Below, one piece after another: positions 8,066 to 16,679 of a stretch of 64,000 nt of DNA; the first letter of the stretch is position 1, and every line of letters begins with the position of its first letter. Made by a program: the position numbers and the translations under genes. The stretch lies in the NCBI RefSeq assembly GCF_019449275.2, contig NZ_JAHZQZ020000012.1:372001-436000 (forward strand), in the 5' to 3' direction. The notes below the pieces were generated by a model. The model did not search any database and had not been told where the DNA came from. It was given only the letters and a program-made list of their open reading frames with translations. This stretch comes from Microbacterium sp. HD4P20. Its GTDB lineage: Bacteria > Actinomycetota > Actinomycetes > Actinomycetales > Microbacteriaceae.

Positions 8066-11000
8066 ATGCAAGAGCGCCTTTCACACCGATTGAGCGGACG
8101 CCGTCGTGCGCAGGCCGTCGTGGCTGCAGCCATCACGCTGGCCCTCGCGTTGACCGGCGTATCGCCGGTGCCGGCCGCCGCTTCGGCCGTCGCTTCGGAC
8201 GTGTCGGACCTCGGCCAGCTCCTCGACCTGACGCGTCCGGAGCTCGCCGGCGTCGCAGCGGAGTTAGCAGCCGGCGACGACGTGGGCGCTGCCGAAGCGC
8301 TGAAGGAGTACTACGCGACGCGGACGGGCGTCGAGTACCCCTCACCGGCGGGCGGCGGGGGCGACGCCACCGCCGACGAGCTCGCGGCGGGCATCTTCCG
8401 GTTCGGCGACGAGACTCGCGACTTCTACAACGCTTCCGAGCAAAGGATCGACGTCGACTGGGCGGACCTGTGGGGTGGGACGGACGAGATCCCCGGGAGC
8501 GCGCAGACCCTGATGAGCGACTTGACGTTCATGCCCAAGCTGGCGAGCGCCTACTTGCAGGAGAGCGACCCCGACAAGCGTGCGGCGTACGCGGCGGCGT
8601 GGATGGACATTTCCCTCGACTTCGTCGCGGACAACCAGAGCTGGCCCAAGACCCGCAACCTGGCGGCCGCCAAGCGGCTCGGTCAGCTCGTCAGCTCGTT
8701 CTCCGTGTTCCGGGTGGAGCCGAGCATCGCCGCGTCCGATCTCGTCGCCTACCTGTCGGCGGTGCATGCGACAAGCGATTTCCTCGCGTCGGTGCTGCAG
8801 ACGCACGTCGGGAACAACTGGTACGTGTCGATGGCGCGGTCGATGTACGCCGCCGGGGTGTACCTGCCCGAGTTCAAGGGCGCCCTCGGCTGGGAGACGT
8901 TCGCGGCGCGAGCGGTCGAGCGGTTCCTGCGTGTCTTCCTCCAGGGCGACGGCGTCTACCGCGAGCCGACGTTCAACTACCAGGCCTATGTGGCGGACCT
9001 CATCAACTACATGATCAGAATCGCCGACGCCAACGGGCGGGAGCTTCCCCCGACTCTCATCCAGGCTGCCGACTGGATCGCGGACGTGCTGTTCGCGACC
9101 CGGCAGCCGGACCTCAACGCCGCGCTGATCGGAGACACCCCGAATGTCGACGCCGGCGCCAGCACCATCCGCGCGGCCGGTGCGCGCAACGCCTGGTCCG
9201 ACTTCACGTGGGTCGCCTCCGGCCGGACCCAGGGGACCACGCCGACTCTGGGGTCGACGCTCTACCCCATCAGCTTCGCGGTGCAACGCTCGGGGTGGGA
9301 CGCCGATGCGCGCTACCTGCTGATCAACAACCACAACAGCAGTTACACGGCCTCGCACCGGCATCCGGACGACCTCAGCATCGTCATGGCGGCGTACGGG
9401 CGTCCGCTGATCGTCGACCCCGGGGCGGCCGATTACAGCGCGACCCCGACGAACGACTGGATGCGCCGCACGACCGAGGCGCACAACACCATCGAGGTGG
9501 ACCGCGAGCCGCAGGCCGCGGGAGTCACCCGCGCGATGTCGCTCTGGCGGTCGAACGCGGGCCTCGACATCTACCGCGGCCAGGCGATGGGCTACCAGCC
9601 GGTCGCCCACGATCGGGTCGTCTACTTCGTCAAGCCGGGGTTCTGGGTGGTCTCCGATGATCTCACCGGCGACACCGCCGCGCACGACTACCGGCAACTC
9701 TGGCACTTCCCGGGTGATCCCGTCGTCGTCGACCCGGCCACGAAGGTCGCCACCGTTGGATTCGACAGCGTGGCCGGCGCCGCTCCGGTCTCGGGCGTGC
9801 AGATCGTCCCTGTGCCCGCATCCGATCTCGACGTCTCGCCGAGCGTGCACGACAACGGCGCCGTGCGCGTGGGCGAAGACATCCTCACGGACGTCGAGTA
9901 CCTGTCGTATGACTGGTCCGACACCGGCTCTACCGGCCTGGACACCGTCCTGTTCCCGGGACCGGCCGGCGCGGCCCCGTCCGTGACGGCGACGCGCATC
10001 GCTCTGCCCGGCGTGGAGCACTCCGTGGCGACCGCGCTCGAGATCGCTCTGCCGGACGGTACCGGCCGGTTCTACCTCTCGCGCGAGCAGACGCCGTCAT
10101 CCCGGGAGTTCGGGGCGGCCACGACCGACGCTGAGACCGCGTATCTCGAGCGTGCCGGGAACGGTGCGCTCACGCGGTACGCGCTCACCCGAGGGACGTC
10201 GTTGGTCGATGACGGGCAGATCGTCGTCGACGCGTCCGGGGTCGTGTCCGACGTCAGCGTGGAGCTGCACGGCACGGCCGCCAGCGTGTCGCTTGGAGAC
10301 TCCTTCACCGGGACCCTCACGTTTGCGGCGCCGGCCGCAGAGCTGGTGACCGTGAACAACATGCCGACCGCGTTCACCCGCGCGGGCGATCTCGTCACCG
10401 TGACGCTCGAGCCCACGTTCGCCACCATGCCGGTGCTCGACGAGCACTTCGACGACGCGACCCTGGATCGCGCGGTCTACGGCTTCGAGAACGGGCTCGA
10501 GGGCTGGGTGCCGCTCCAGGGCACGTGGGAGCTCGGCGGTGAGCCGTCGAATGGTCACCTCGCACAGACCGCGACCGCGGACACCGAGGCGCTTGCGGTG
10601 CAGCAGGACGTCCCGAACGACGTGAGTATGTCGGCCGACATCGTGCCGTGGCCGGCCGACCAGTCCGCCGGTCGAACCGGCCTGGCGTTCCGCTACCAGT
10701 CGCCGCTCAACCACTACCGCGCTGACGTCGTGCCGACGGCGACAGGTTCGAAGCTGCGGCTCGTCAAGGTCTACAACGGGACGACCACCCTGCTCAAGGA
10801 GGCCGACCTGCCGCTCGCCGCCGGTGCGCCGTACACGCTGACGGTGTCCGCTGTTGGGCGCCACGTGTCGGCCGCCGTCGGTGACGTGTCCGTGTCGGCG
10901 AACGACACCCAGCTCCCGAACGGCGGAGCCGCCCTCTCGGCGAACGGGCGGGCCGCGATCTTCGACAACGTCTCGATCTCGGAGGCGCTCGACCAGTCGA

Positions 11001-11806
11001 ACTGGCGGGGGATCGGAGGCGAGGTCTCCGTCGGCAACGGCCGGCTCACCCTGTCACCGGTCGACGGCCGAGCGCACGTCCTCGCCGCGTCGACGCTGCC
11101 GGAGCGGTTCTCGGAGGCATGCGACTTCGTCGTCGAGACCGAGCTCACGCTCTCTGGCATCGGCACCGCGGGCGTCTCGCTGCGCGACACCACGGACGCC
11201 TACGGGTATCGCATCCACGTCGGCCGGACGAGCCAGGGAAGCCAGTACGCGAGCATCATCCGCGAGGCGCATCGGTCGGGACCGGTCACCGTGGCGACCA
11301 CCTCGCTCAGCGACCGGCTCACGGGGCCTGTCCGCCTGGGTGCGGCGGTCCACGGGGACCTCGTCACGGTGACGCTGAACGGCGAGCAGATCCTGGAGGG
11401 GCGCGATACCGTCGTGCGCAGCGGGGGCGTCGGGCTCTATGCCTCGACGGACGCGGAATTCGAGAACCTGACGGTCGCGCGGTCGTGCGGCAGCGAGCCC
11501 ATCGCCGCCGTGCCGCCGCCGCCGCATTGGGACGCTGCCACCGTGTACCAGGAGGGCGACCTGGTCACCCACGGCGGATCGTCGTGGTTCGCGTCCTGGC
11601 GGACGCAGAACCAGGAACCGGGCGACCCGTACGGCCCGTGGCAGGAGATCGCGATCTCGGCGGACGGCACTGACTTGTGGCGACCCTCCAGGATCTTCGT
11701 CGCCGGTGACGTCGTGGAAAACGAGGGCCACCGCTACGAGGCGAAGTGGTGGACGAGGAACCAGGCGCCGGGCGATCCCAACGGGCCGTGGGAGCAGATC
11801 GAGTGA
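8066..11806 (+). CDS. Secreted heparinase II/III-like polysaccharide lyase with two C-terminal chitin-binding-type modules
   Basis: A 1246-residue exported protein. A signal peptide (about residues 16-44, ending AAASAVAS) is followed by an alpha-helical toroid (to about residue 390). Then comes the heparinase II/III beta-sandwich, with the typical segments SHRHPDDLSIVMAAYGRPL (about residue 431) and EAHNTIEVDREPQ. Residues about 800-1140 hold two concanavalin-like/LamG-type sandwiches. Two CBM5/12-like repeats end the protein, from about residue 1153 (WDAATVYQEGDLVTHGGSSW) and 1204 (SRIFVAGDVVENEGHRYEAK). It probably cleaves a uronic-acid polysaccharide outside the cell; the GH88 enzyme and ABC importer handle the products. 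AGAGGAG precedes the ATG. The polymer (xanthan-, alginate- or glycosaminoglycan-like) cannot be told from sequence. Confidence 0.85.
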   Translation: MQERLSHRLSGRRRAQAVVAAAITLALALTGVSPVPAAASAVASDVSDLGQLLDLTRPELAGVAAELAAGDDVGAAEALKEYYATRTGVEYPSPAGGGGDATADELAAGIFRFGDETRDFYNASEQRIDVDWADLWGGTDEIPGSAQTLMSDLTFMPKLASAYLQESDPDKRAAYAAAWMDISLDFVADNQSWPKTRNLAAAKRLGQLVSSFSVFRVEPSIAASDLVAYLSAVHATSDFLASVLQTHVGNNWYVSMARSMYAAGVYLPEFKGALGWETFAARAVERFLRVFLQGDGVYREPTFNYQAYVADLINYMIRIADANGRELPPTLIQAADWIADVLFATRQPDLNAALIGDTPNVDAGASTIRAAGARNAWSDFTWVASGRTQGTTPTLGSTLYPISFAVQRSGWDADARYLLINNHNSSYTASHRHPDDLSIVMAAYGRPLIVDPGAADYSATPTNDWMRRTTEAHNTIEVDREPQAAGVTRAMSLWRSNAGLDIYRGQAMGYQPVAHDRVVYFVKPGFWVVSDDLTGDTAAHDYRQLWHFPGDPVVVDPATKVATVGFDSVAGAAPVSGVQIVPVPASDLDVSPSVHDNGAVRVGEDILTDVEYLSYDWSDTGSTGLDTVLFPGPAGAAPSVTATRIALPGVEHSVATALEIALPDGTGRFYLSREQTPSSREFGAATTDAETAYLERAGNGALTRYALTRGTSLVDDGQIVVDASGVVSDVSVELHGTAASVSLGDSFTGTLTFAAPAAELVTVNNMPTAFTRAGDLVTVTLEPTFATMPVLDEHFDDATLDRAVYGFENGLEGWVPLQGTWELGGEPSNGHLAQTATADTEALAVQQDVPNDVSMSADIVPWPADQSAGRTGLAFRYQSPLNHYRADVVPTATGSKLRLVKVYNGTTTLLKEADLPLAAGAPYTLTVSAVGRHVSAAVGDVSVSANDTQLPNGGAALSANGRAAIFDNVSISEALDQSNWRGIGGEVSVGNGRLTLSPVDGRAHVLAASTLPERFSEACDFVVETELTLSGIGTAGVSLRDTTDAYGYRIHVGRTSQGSQYASIIREAHRSGPVTVATTSLSDRLTGPVRLGAAVHGDLVTVTLNGEQILEGRDTVVRSGGVGLYASTDAEFENLTVARSCGSEPIAAVPPPPHWDAATVYQEGDLVTHGGSSWFASWRTQNQEPGDPYGPWQEIAISADGTDLWRPSRIFVAGDVVENEGHRYEAKWWTRNQAPGDPNGPWEQIE

Positions 11807-11848
11807 CACCTGGACGAGCGGCCACCGCAGGGGCTCGCCGTCGCCTCG

Positions 11849-12337
11849 TCAGCGGTAGTTGATGAACTGGAGGTCGACGTCGAGGTCGGCGGCCTTGAGC
11901 ATCCGCTGAACCTCCTGCAGATCGTCGCGCGACTTCGACTGCACGCGCAGCTCGTCGCCCTGGATCTGCGACTTCACCGACTTGGGCCCCTCGTCGCGGA
12001 TGAGCTTGCTGATCTTCTTCGCGTTCTCGGACGAGATGCCGTCCTTGAGCGTCGAGGTGATGCGGTACTCCTTGCCGCTGGCCACGGGGTCGCCTGACTC
12101 GAGGCTCTTGAGCGAGATACCGCGCTTGATGAGCTTGCTCTGGAACACGTCCAGCACGGCCTTCGCGCGCTCTTCGGAGTTTGCCTTGATGAGGATCGCC
12201 TCGCCGCTCCACTCGATCGATGAGTCGGTGCCCTTGAAGTCGTAACGTTGCTCGACCTCCTTGCGGGCCTGGTTGAGCGCGTTGTCGGCCTCCTGGTGGT
12301 CGACCTTGCTGACGATGTCGAAGGAGGAATCTGCCAT
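11849..12337 (-). CDS. yajQ: YajQ family nucleotide-binding protein
   Basis: A 162-residue protein of standard YajQ length and ends ([20 protein letters not shown] at the start, [11 protein letters not shown] at the end). YajQ proteins have two ferredoxin-like domains and bind RNA or, in some bacteria, cyclic di-GMP; the role in actinobacteria is not established. It is a single gene convergent with the lyase and divergent from the maltodextrin operon, probably unrelated to either. Confidence 0.93.
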   Translation of the reverse strand: MADSSFDIVSKVDHQEADNALNQARKEVEQRYDFKGTDSSIEWSGEAILIKANSEERAKAVLDVFQSKLIKRGISLKSLESGDPVASGKEYRITSTLKDGISSENAKKISKLIRDEGPKSVKSQIQGDELRVQSKSRDDLQEVQRMLKAADLDVDLQFINYR

Positions 12338-12475
12338 GCGCGGCAGTCTATCGACGTGTGGGCGCCTCGGGCAGGCGACGAGGGTGCCGTTCTCCCTCGT
12401 GCTCGCTGATCGTGGTGCAAGCGATTCCAGATCGATGCACGATGGTCACAGCCGCATATCGATCATCAAGCCGTA

Positions 12476-12504
12476 TTGCCATTACAACACTCGATGAGTA
12501 AGAA
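12476..12504 (+). promoter_or_regulatory. Possible promoter of the maltodextrin operon
   Basis: TTGCCA (12476-12481) and a weak -10 TAAGAA (12499-12504) are spaced 17 bases apart, directly ahead of the palindrome at 12505. The remainder of the 12338-12596 gap holds no gene. Confidence 0.4.
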
Positions 12505-12518
12505 TGTAAGCGCTTGCA
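12505..12518. promoter_or_regulatory. MalR/LacI-type operator
   Basis: TGTAAGCGCTTGCA contains the perfect palindrome AAGCGCTT centred on CG, a classic form for sugar-responsive LacI regulators. It differs from the TGACGT-type operators, so another LacI protein, not encoded nearby, probably controls the maltodextrin genes. Confidence 0.65.
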
Positions 12519-12596
12519 GTTCTGTGAGCGCCGAGCGAACTTCCCGGTTCCGGTCGAAGGTCGCGAGACACCCGCACTCAAGAGAGGCACACACCA

Positions 12597-13850
12597 ATGA
12601 AGGTGAACAAGAGGAGCATCGTCGCCTTCGGCGCGATGGCCGCCGTTTCATCCCTGACGCTCGTCGGCTGCGCGGGAGGCGGAGGCGATGCCGACAACGG
12701 CGGCGACGCCGCCGAATCGGCCGGGTCGATCACCGTATGGGTCGACGCTGACCGTGCTGGCGTGCTGGAAGAGGCCGCGGCCGACTTCACGGCCGATAGC
12801 GGCGTCGAGGTCGAGCTCGTTCAGAAGGAGTTCGGCGACATCCGCGACCAGTTCGTGCAGCAGGTGCCGACCGGGGAAGGTCCTGACATCGCGGTCGGCG
12901 CACACGACTGGCTCGGCGTGCTCGTCACCAACGGCGTGGTGGCGCCGGTCGAGCTCGGCGACGCGGCGGGCGACTTCGAGGAAGTCGCCATCGACGCGTG
13001 GAGCTATGAGGGTCAGACCTACGGCGTTCCGTACGCGATCGAGAACATCGCGCTGCTGCGCAACACCGACCTCGTTCCCGAGGCGCCGACCAGCTACGAC
13101 GACATGATCGCCAAGGGGCAGGCTGCCGGAACCGAGTACCCCTTCCTCGTGGGCCTGGACCCCGAGGCGGCAGACCCGTATCACCTCTACCCCTTCCAGA
13201 CGTCCTTCGGCGCCCCGGTCTTCGGTACCAACGACGACGGCAGCTACAACGCCGACGACCTCCAGATCGGCAACGAGGGTGGCCAGGCGTTCGCCACGTG
13301 GCTCGCGTCGCAGGGCGCGACGGGAACCGGTGTCTTCAACACCAACATCACCGGTGAGCTCGCGACCGAGAACTTCACCAGCGGCGCGTCGCCGTTCTAC
13401 CTGACCGGCCCGTGGAACGTCCCGGCGGCCGTGGATGCCGGCATCAACATCGCCGTCGACCCGATCCCGTCGGCCGGCGGTGGCGAGGCTCAGCCCTTCG
13501 CGGGCGTGCAGGGCTTCTTCCTGAGCTCCGAGAGCGAGAACCGCCTCGCGGCGAACGAGTTCCTCATCAACTACATCGGCAGCGAAGAGGTGCAGACCGC
13601 GCTGTACGAGGTCGGCGGCCGGGCTCCGGCGCTGACTGCGGCGTTCGATGCCGCCGTCGCGGCCGACCCGATCACGGCAGGTTTCGGTGAGGTCGGCGCC
13701 AACGCCGTCCCGATGCCGAGCATCCCCGAGATGGGCGCTGTGTGGCAGTTCTGGGGCGTCACCGAAGCCGCGATCATCAACGGCCAGGGCGGGGACCCGG
13801 TTGAGCTGTGGAACAAGATGGCGGCCGACATCCAGGCCGAGATCCAGTAA
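12597..13850 (+). CDS. Maltose/maltodextrin ABC transporter binding lipoprotein (MalE-like)
   Basis: A 417-residue solute-binding protein. The signal peptide ends in the lipobox LVGC with Cys25. The body fits MalE-like proteins: ITVWVDADRAGVLEEAAADF, the TGEGPDIAVGAHDWLG segment, PYAIENIALLRNTDLVP, and FYLTGPWNVPAAVDAG. It is the first gene of a malE-malF-malG-GH13 unit behind a LacI-type operator. A strong hairpin separates it from malF, a usual arrangement for making binding protein in excess. The maltodextrin ligand is supported by the MalF architecture and the GH13 enzyme downstream; no ATPase gene is present. Confidence 0.92.
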   Translation: MKVNKRSIVAFGAMAAVSSLTLVGCAGGGGDADNGGDAAESAGSITVWVDADRAGVLEEAAADFTADSGVEVELVQKEFGDIRDQFVQQVPTGEGPDIAVGAHDWLGVLVTNGVVAPVELGDAAGDFEEVAIDAWSYEGQTYGVPYAIENIALLRNTDLVPEAPTSYDDMIAKGQAAGTEYPFLVGLDPEAADPYHLYPFQTSFGAPVFGTNDDGSYNADDLQIGNEGGQAFATWLASQGATGTGVFNTNITGELATENFTSGASPFYLTGPWNVPAAVDAGINIAVDPIPSAGGGEAQPFAGVQGFFLSSESENRLAANEFLINYIGSEEVQTALYEVGGRAPALTAAFDAAVAADPITAGFGEVGANAVPMPSIPEMGAVWQFWGVTEAAIINGQGGDPVELWNKMAADIQAEIQ

Positions 13851-13864
13851 CACCCAGGGGCGGT

Positions 13865-13895
13865 GCGGAGCGGCATCCGGTGGATGTCGCTCCGC
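13865..13895 (+). other. Intercistronic stem-loop between malE-like and malF-like genes
   Basis: GCGGAGCGGCATCC (13865-13878) pairs with GGATGTCGCTCCGC (13882-13895) across a 3-base loop, with one G:U pair. There is no T-run, so RNA stabilisation or partial termination favouring malE expression is more likely than a full terminator. Confidence 0.6.
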
Positions 13896-13946
13896 TCGCC
13901 GCTCGCCATTCGATGCGACCCCAATGACGCAACCGGAGCGAAGCCG

Positions 13947-15569
13947 ATGACGACGCCGACCATGGACGACCGCGAGGCCGCGCTCGACCCCAGACCGACT
14001 CCGCGCGCGGCGCGCGCCGCACGACTCGCCGATGCTGCGGGAGGCGGCTGGAAGGTCGTGCTGATCAAGATCATCGCGCTCGGCCTGATCGACGCGCTCG
14101 CGGTGTACTCCATCCTCGTTCTCGTCCAGAGCGAGCAGTGGGTGCCCGCCGCCATCGTGTTCGGCGTCACCGCCTTCGCGAACTGGATCTACTTCAGTCG
14201 CGGGCATCTTCCGGCGAAGTACCTGATCCCCGGTCTGATCTTCCTCTTCGTCTTCCAGATCTTCGCCGCCGGCTACACCGGCTACATCGCGTTCACCAAT
14301 TACGGCACCGGTCACAACAGCACCAAGGAGAGCGCGATCAACGCGCTCATGCTCTCGGCGCAGGAGCGCGTCGAGGATTCGCCCGCGTACGAGCTCACTG
14401 TGGTCGAGCAGCTCGGCGAGTTCTCGTTCCTCGTCACCGATCCCGACGGCGACGTGTGGCTGGGCGGCGACGAGCGGCCGCTCGAACCGGTGGACAACGC
14501 CGAGATCGATGGCAGCAAGGCCGTCTCGGTTCCCGGCTACAACACCCTCGCGTTCGCGCAGATCGTCGCCAACCAGGGTGTCATCGCCGACATGTCGGTG
14601 CCGCTGAGCGACGACCCGAACGACGGTGCACTGCGAACCCCCGACGGATCGGTGGCGTACGTCTACGTGTCGAACCTCGTCTACGACGAGGCCGCCGACA
14701 CCATGACCGACACCCGCACCGGCGTCGTCTACAGCGACATCGGCACCGGTGCCTTCACCGCCGAGGACGGCACCGAGATGCTCCCCGGCTGGCAGATCTG
14801 GGTCGGGGGCGACAACTTCGCGCGCGCTTTCACCGAGGAGTCCATTCGGGGGCCGTTCTTCACGGTGCTCATCTGGACCTTCGTGTTCGCCTTTCTCTCC
14901 GTGGCGACCACCTTCGTGCTGGGCCTTTTTCTCGCGATCGTCTTCAATGATCCGCGCATGAAGTCCCGGAAGTACTACCGGCTCATCATGATCCTGCCGT
15001 ACGCGTTCCCCGGCTTCCTGTCAGCGCTGGTGTGGGCCGGCATGATGAATCAGGAGTTCGGCTTCTTGAATGTCGTCCTCCTGGGCGGTGCCGACGTGCC
15101 ATGGCTCACGAACGAGTGGCTGGCCAAGTTCAGCATCATCTTGGTGAACCTGTGGTTGGGGTTCCCATACATGTTCCTGATCTGCACCGGAGCGCTGCAG
15201 GCGATTCCGGACGACCTTCAAGAAGCGGCTCGCGTCGACGGCGCCACCGCGTGGCAGGTGTTCCGCAGTATCAAACTGCCGCTGCTGTTCGTCGCCGTCG
15301 CGCCGCTTCTCATCGCGTCGTTCGCCTACAACTTCAACAACTTCAGCCTGATCTACATGCTCACCGGTGGGGGTCCGCGCGATGTCACGGCAGATGTCAA
15401 CGTGGGCGCGACCGACATCCTGATCACGATGGTCTACAAGGTCGCCTTCGTCGGGTCGAGGTCGGACTACGGACTGGCAAGCGCCTTCTCGATCATCATC
15501 TTCGTGCTCGTCGGCACGATCTCGGTGATCGCCTTCCGCCGGACCAAGTCACTCGAGGAGCTGAACTGA
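13947..15569 (+). CDS. Maltodextrin ABC transporter permease (MalF-like)
   Basis: A 540-residue permease, much longer than ordinary sugar permeases. After N-terminal membrane helices (from about residue 33) there is a large extracytoplasmic insert of about 170 residues, comparable to the MalF P2 loop that contacts the binding protein. The core permease follows, with the EAA loop near residue 426 (EAARVDGATAWQVFRSIKLP). ATG 13947 is chosen because GGAG (13935-13938) lies 8 bases upstream and MTTPTMDD starts a normal tail; the open frame reaches further back without a ribosome site. It ends one base before the malG-like gene. Confidence 0.92.
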   Translation: MTTPTMDDREAALDPRPTPRAARAARLADAAGGGWKVVLIKIIALGLIDALAVYSILVLVQSEQWVPAAIVFGVTAFANWIYFSRGHLPAKYLIPGLIFLFVFQIFAAGYTGYIAFTNYGTGHNSTKESAINALMLSAQERVEDSPAYELTVVEQLGEFSFLVTDPDGDVWLGGDERPLEPVDNAEIDGSKAVSVPGYNTLAFAQIVANQGVIADMSVPLSDDPNDGALRTPDGSVAYVYVSNLVYDEAADTMTDTRTGVVYSDIGTGAFTAEDGTEMLPGWQIWVGGDNFARAFTEESIRGPFFTVLIWTFVFAFLSVATTFVLGLFLAIVFNDPRMKSRKYYRLIMILPYAFPGFLSALVWAGMMNQEFGFLNVVLLGGADVPWLTNEWLAKFSIILVNLWLGFPYMFLICTGALQAIPDDLQEAARVDGATAWQVFRSIKLPLLFVAVAPLLIASFAYNFNNFSLIYMLTGGGPRDVTADVNVGATDILITMVYKVAFVGSRSDYGLASAFSIIIFVLVGTISVIAFRRTKSLEELN

Positions 15570-15570
15570 C

Positions 15571-16554
15571 ATGAGCAATCTGCAGCCTGGCGCTCCGGCG
15601 GCCCGCGAGCTTCTCGACAGCGTCGCGAAGGACGACATTCGCCCGAGCACTTCCGTCGTGGTCACCGCTGGCACCCGCGGTACCGGCGAAGAGCCGCGCC
15701 GTTCCTTCAAGCGCTACTTCCGCGAGACCGGCTGGCGGCACCTCGTCGGCGTCGGCGTCGCGATCTTCGCGCTCTTCCCTCTGCTCTACGTGTTCTCTGC
15801 ATCGCTGAACCCCGGCGGCACCCTGCTGACGGCCAACGGACTGTTCTCCAACCTGGACTTCTCGAGCTACGCCGCGCTGTTCCAGATGCCCAACCAGCCT
15901 TACGGGGCGTGGTTCGTCAACACACTGATAATCGGGCTGGTGACAGCAGCCGGCACCGTGCTGCTCGGCGCGCTCGCCGCATACGCGTTCTCTCGCATGC
16001 GCTTCACCGGTCGCCGGTTCGGGTTGACGACGCTTCTCGTGGTGCAGATGTTCCCGCAGATGCTCGCGATGGTCGCCATCTTCCTGCTCATGGTCGCTAT
16101 CGGCGACATCTTCCCCGCGCTCGGGCTCAACAGCCGCGTCGGCCTCATCATGGTCTACCTCGGCGGTGCGCTCGGCGTGAACACATACCTCATGTACGGG
16201 TTCTTCAACACAGTGCCGTCGTCGATCGACGAGGCGGCGAAGATCGATGGCGCGGGTCATGCCCGCATCTTCTTCACGATCATCCTGCGCCTGGTCGCCC
16301 CGATCCTCGCTGTTGTCGGACTACTGTCCTTTATCGGCACGTCGAGCGAGTTCGTGCTCGCCAGCGTCATTCTCATCGACCCCGAGAATCAGACCCTGGC
16401 TGTCGGGCTCTACCGGTTCATTTCAGACGAGTTCTCCAAGAACTGGAGTGTCTTCGCCGCCGGTGCCGTCCTCGCGGCCATCCTGCCAGTGGCGTTGTTC
16501 CTCGCGTTGCAGCGCTACATCGTTGGCGGGCTGACGGCGGGCAGCGTGAAGTAG
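15571..16554 (+). CDS. Maltodextrin ABC transporter permease (MalG-like)
   Basis: A 327-residue partner permease with a long basic N-terminal tail (about 60 residues), six membrane helices, and the EAA loop at about residue 219 (DEAAKIDGAGHARIFFTIIL). It starts one base after the malF-like stop. With MalE- and MalF-like proteins it forms an importer that must borrow an ATPase from elsewhere in the genome. Confidence 0.93.
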   Translation: MSNLQPGAPAARELLDSVAKDDIRPSTSVVVTAGTRGTGEEPRRSFKRYFRETGWRHLVGVGVAIFALFPLLYVFSASLNPGGTLLTANGLFSNLDFSSYAALFQMPNQPYGAWFVNTLIIGLVTAAGTVLLGALAAYAFSRMRFTGRRFGLTTLLVVQMFPQMLAMVAIFLLMVAIGDIFPALGLNSRVGLIMVYLGGALGVNTYLMYGFFNTVPSSIDEAAKIDGAGHARIFFTIILRLVAPILAVVGLLSFIGTSSEFVLASVILIDPENQTLAVGLYRFISDEFSKNWSVFAAGAVLAAILPVALFLALQRYIVGGLTAGSVK

Positions 16555-16559
16555 TAGAC

Positions 16560-16582
16560 GGATGCCGCGGGCCGCGGCATCC
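16560..16582 (+). terminator. GGATGCC hairpin after the malG-like gene
   Basis: GGATGCCGCGG (16560-16570) and CCGCGGCATCC (16572-16582) are perfect 11-base arms with a one-base centre, 5 bases after the malG-like stop. No T-run follows. It could attenuate read-through into the GH13 gene. Confidence 0.45.
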
Positions 16583-16679
16583 TGGTTCCACCACAATTCG
16601 AGGGCTCTGTCATGGCCGTGGCCGTGCAACCACGTCGCACCCGGCGGCGCGCGCTGCCGCCTGTCCCGAAAGGCATGCC

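Noticed and set aside
8342-10021. Long minus-strand frame inside the lyase gene, and similar ones at 12648-14315 and 26722-29148
   Set aside because: They are third-position GC artefacts antisense to genes with clear domains.
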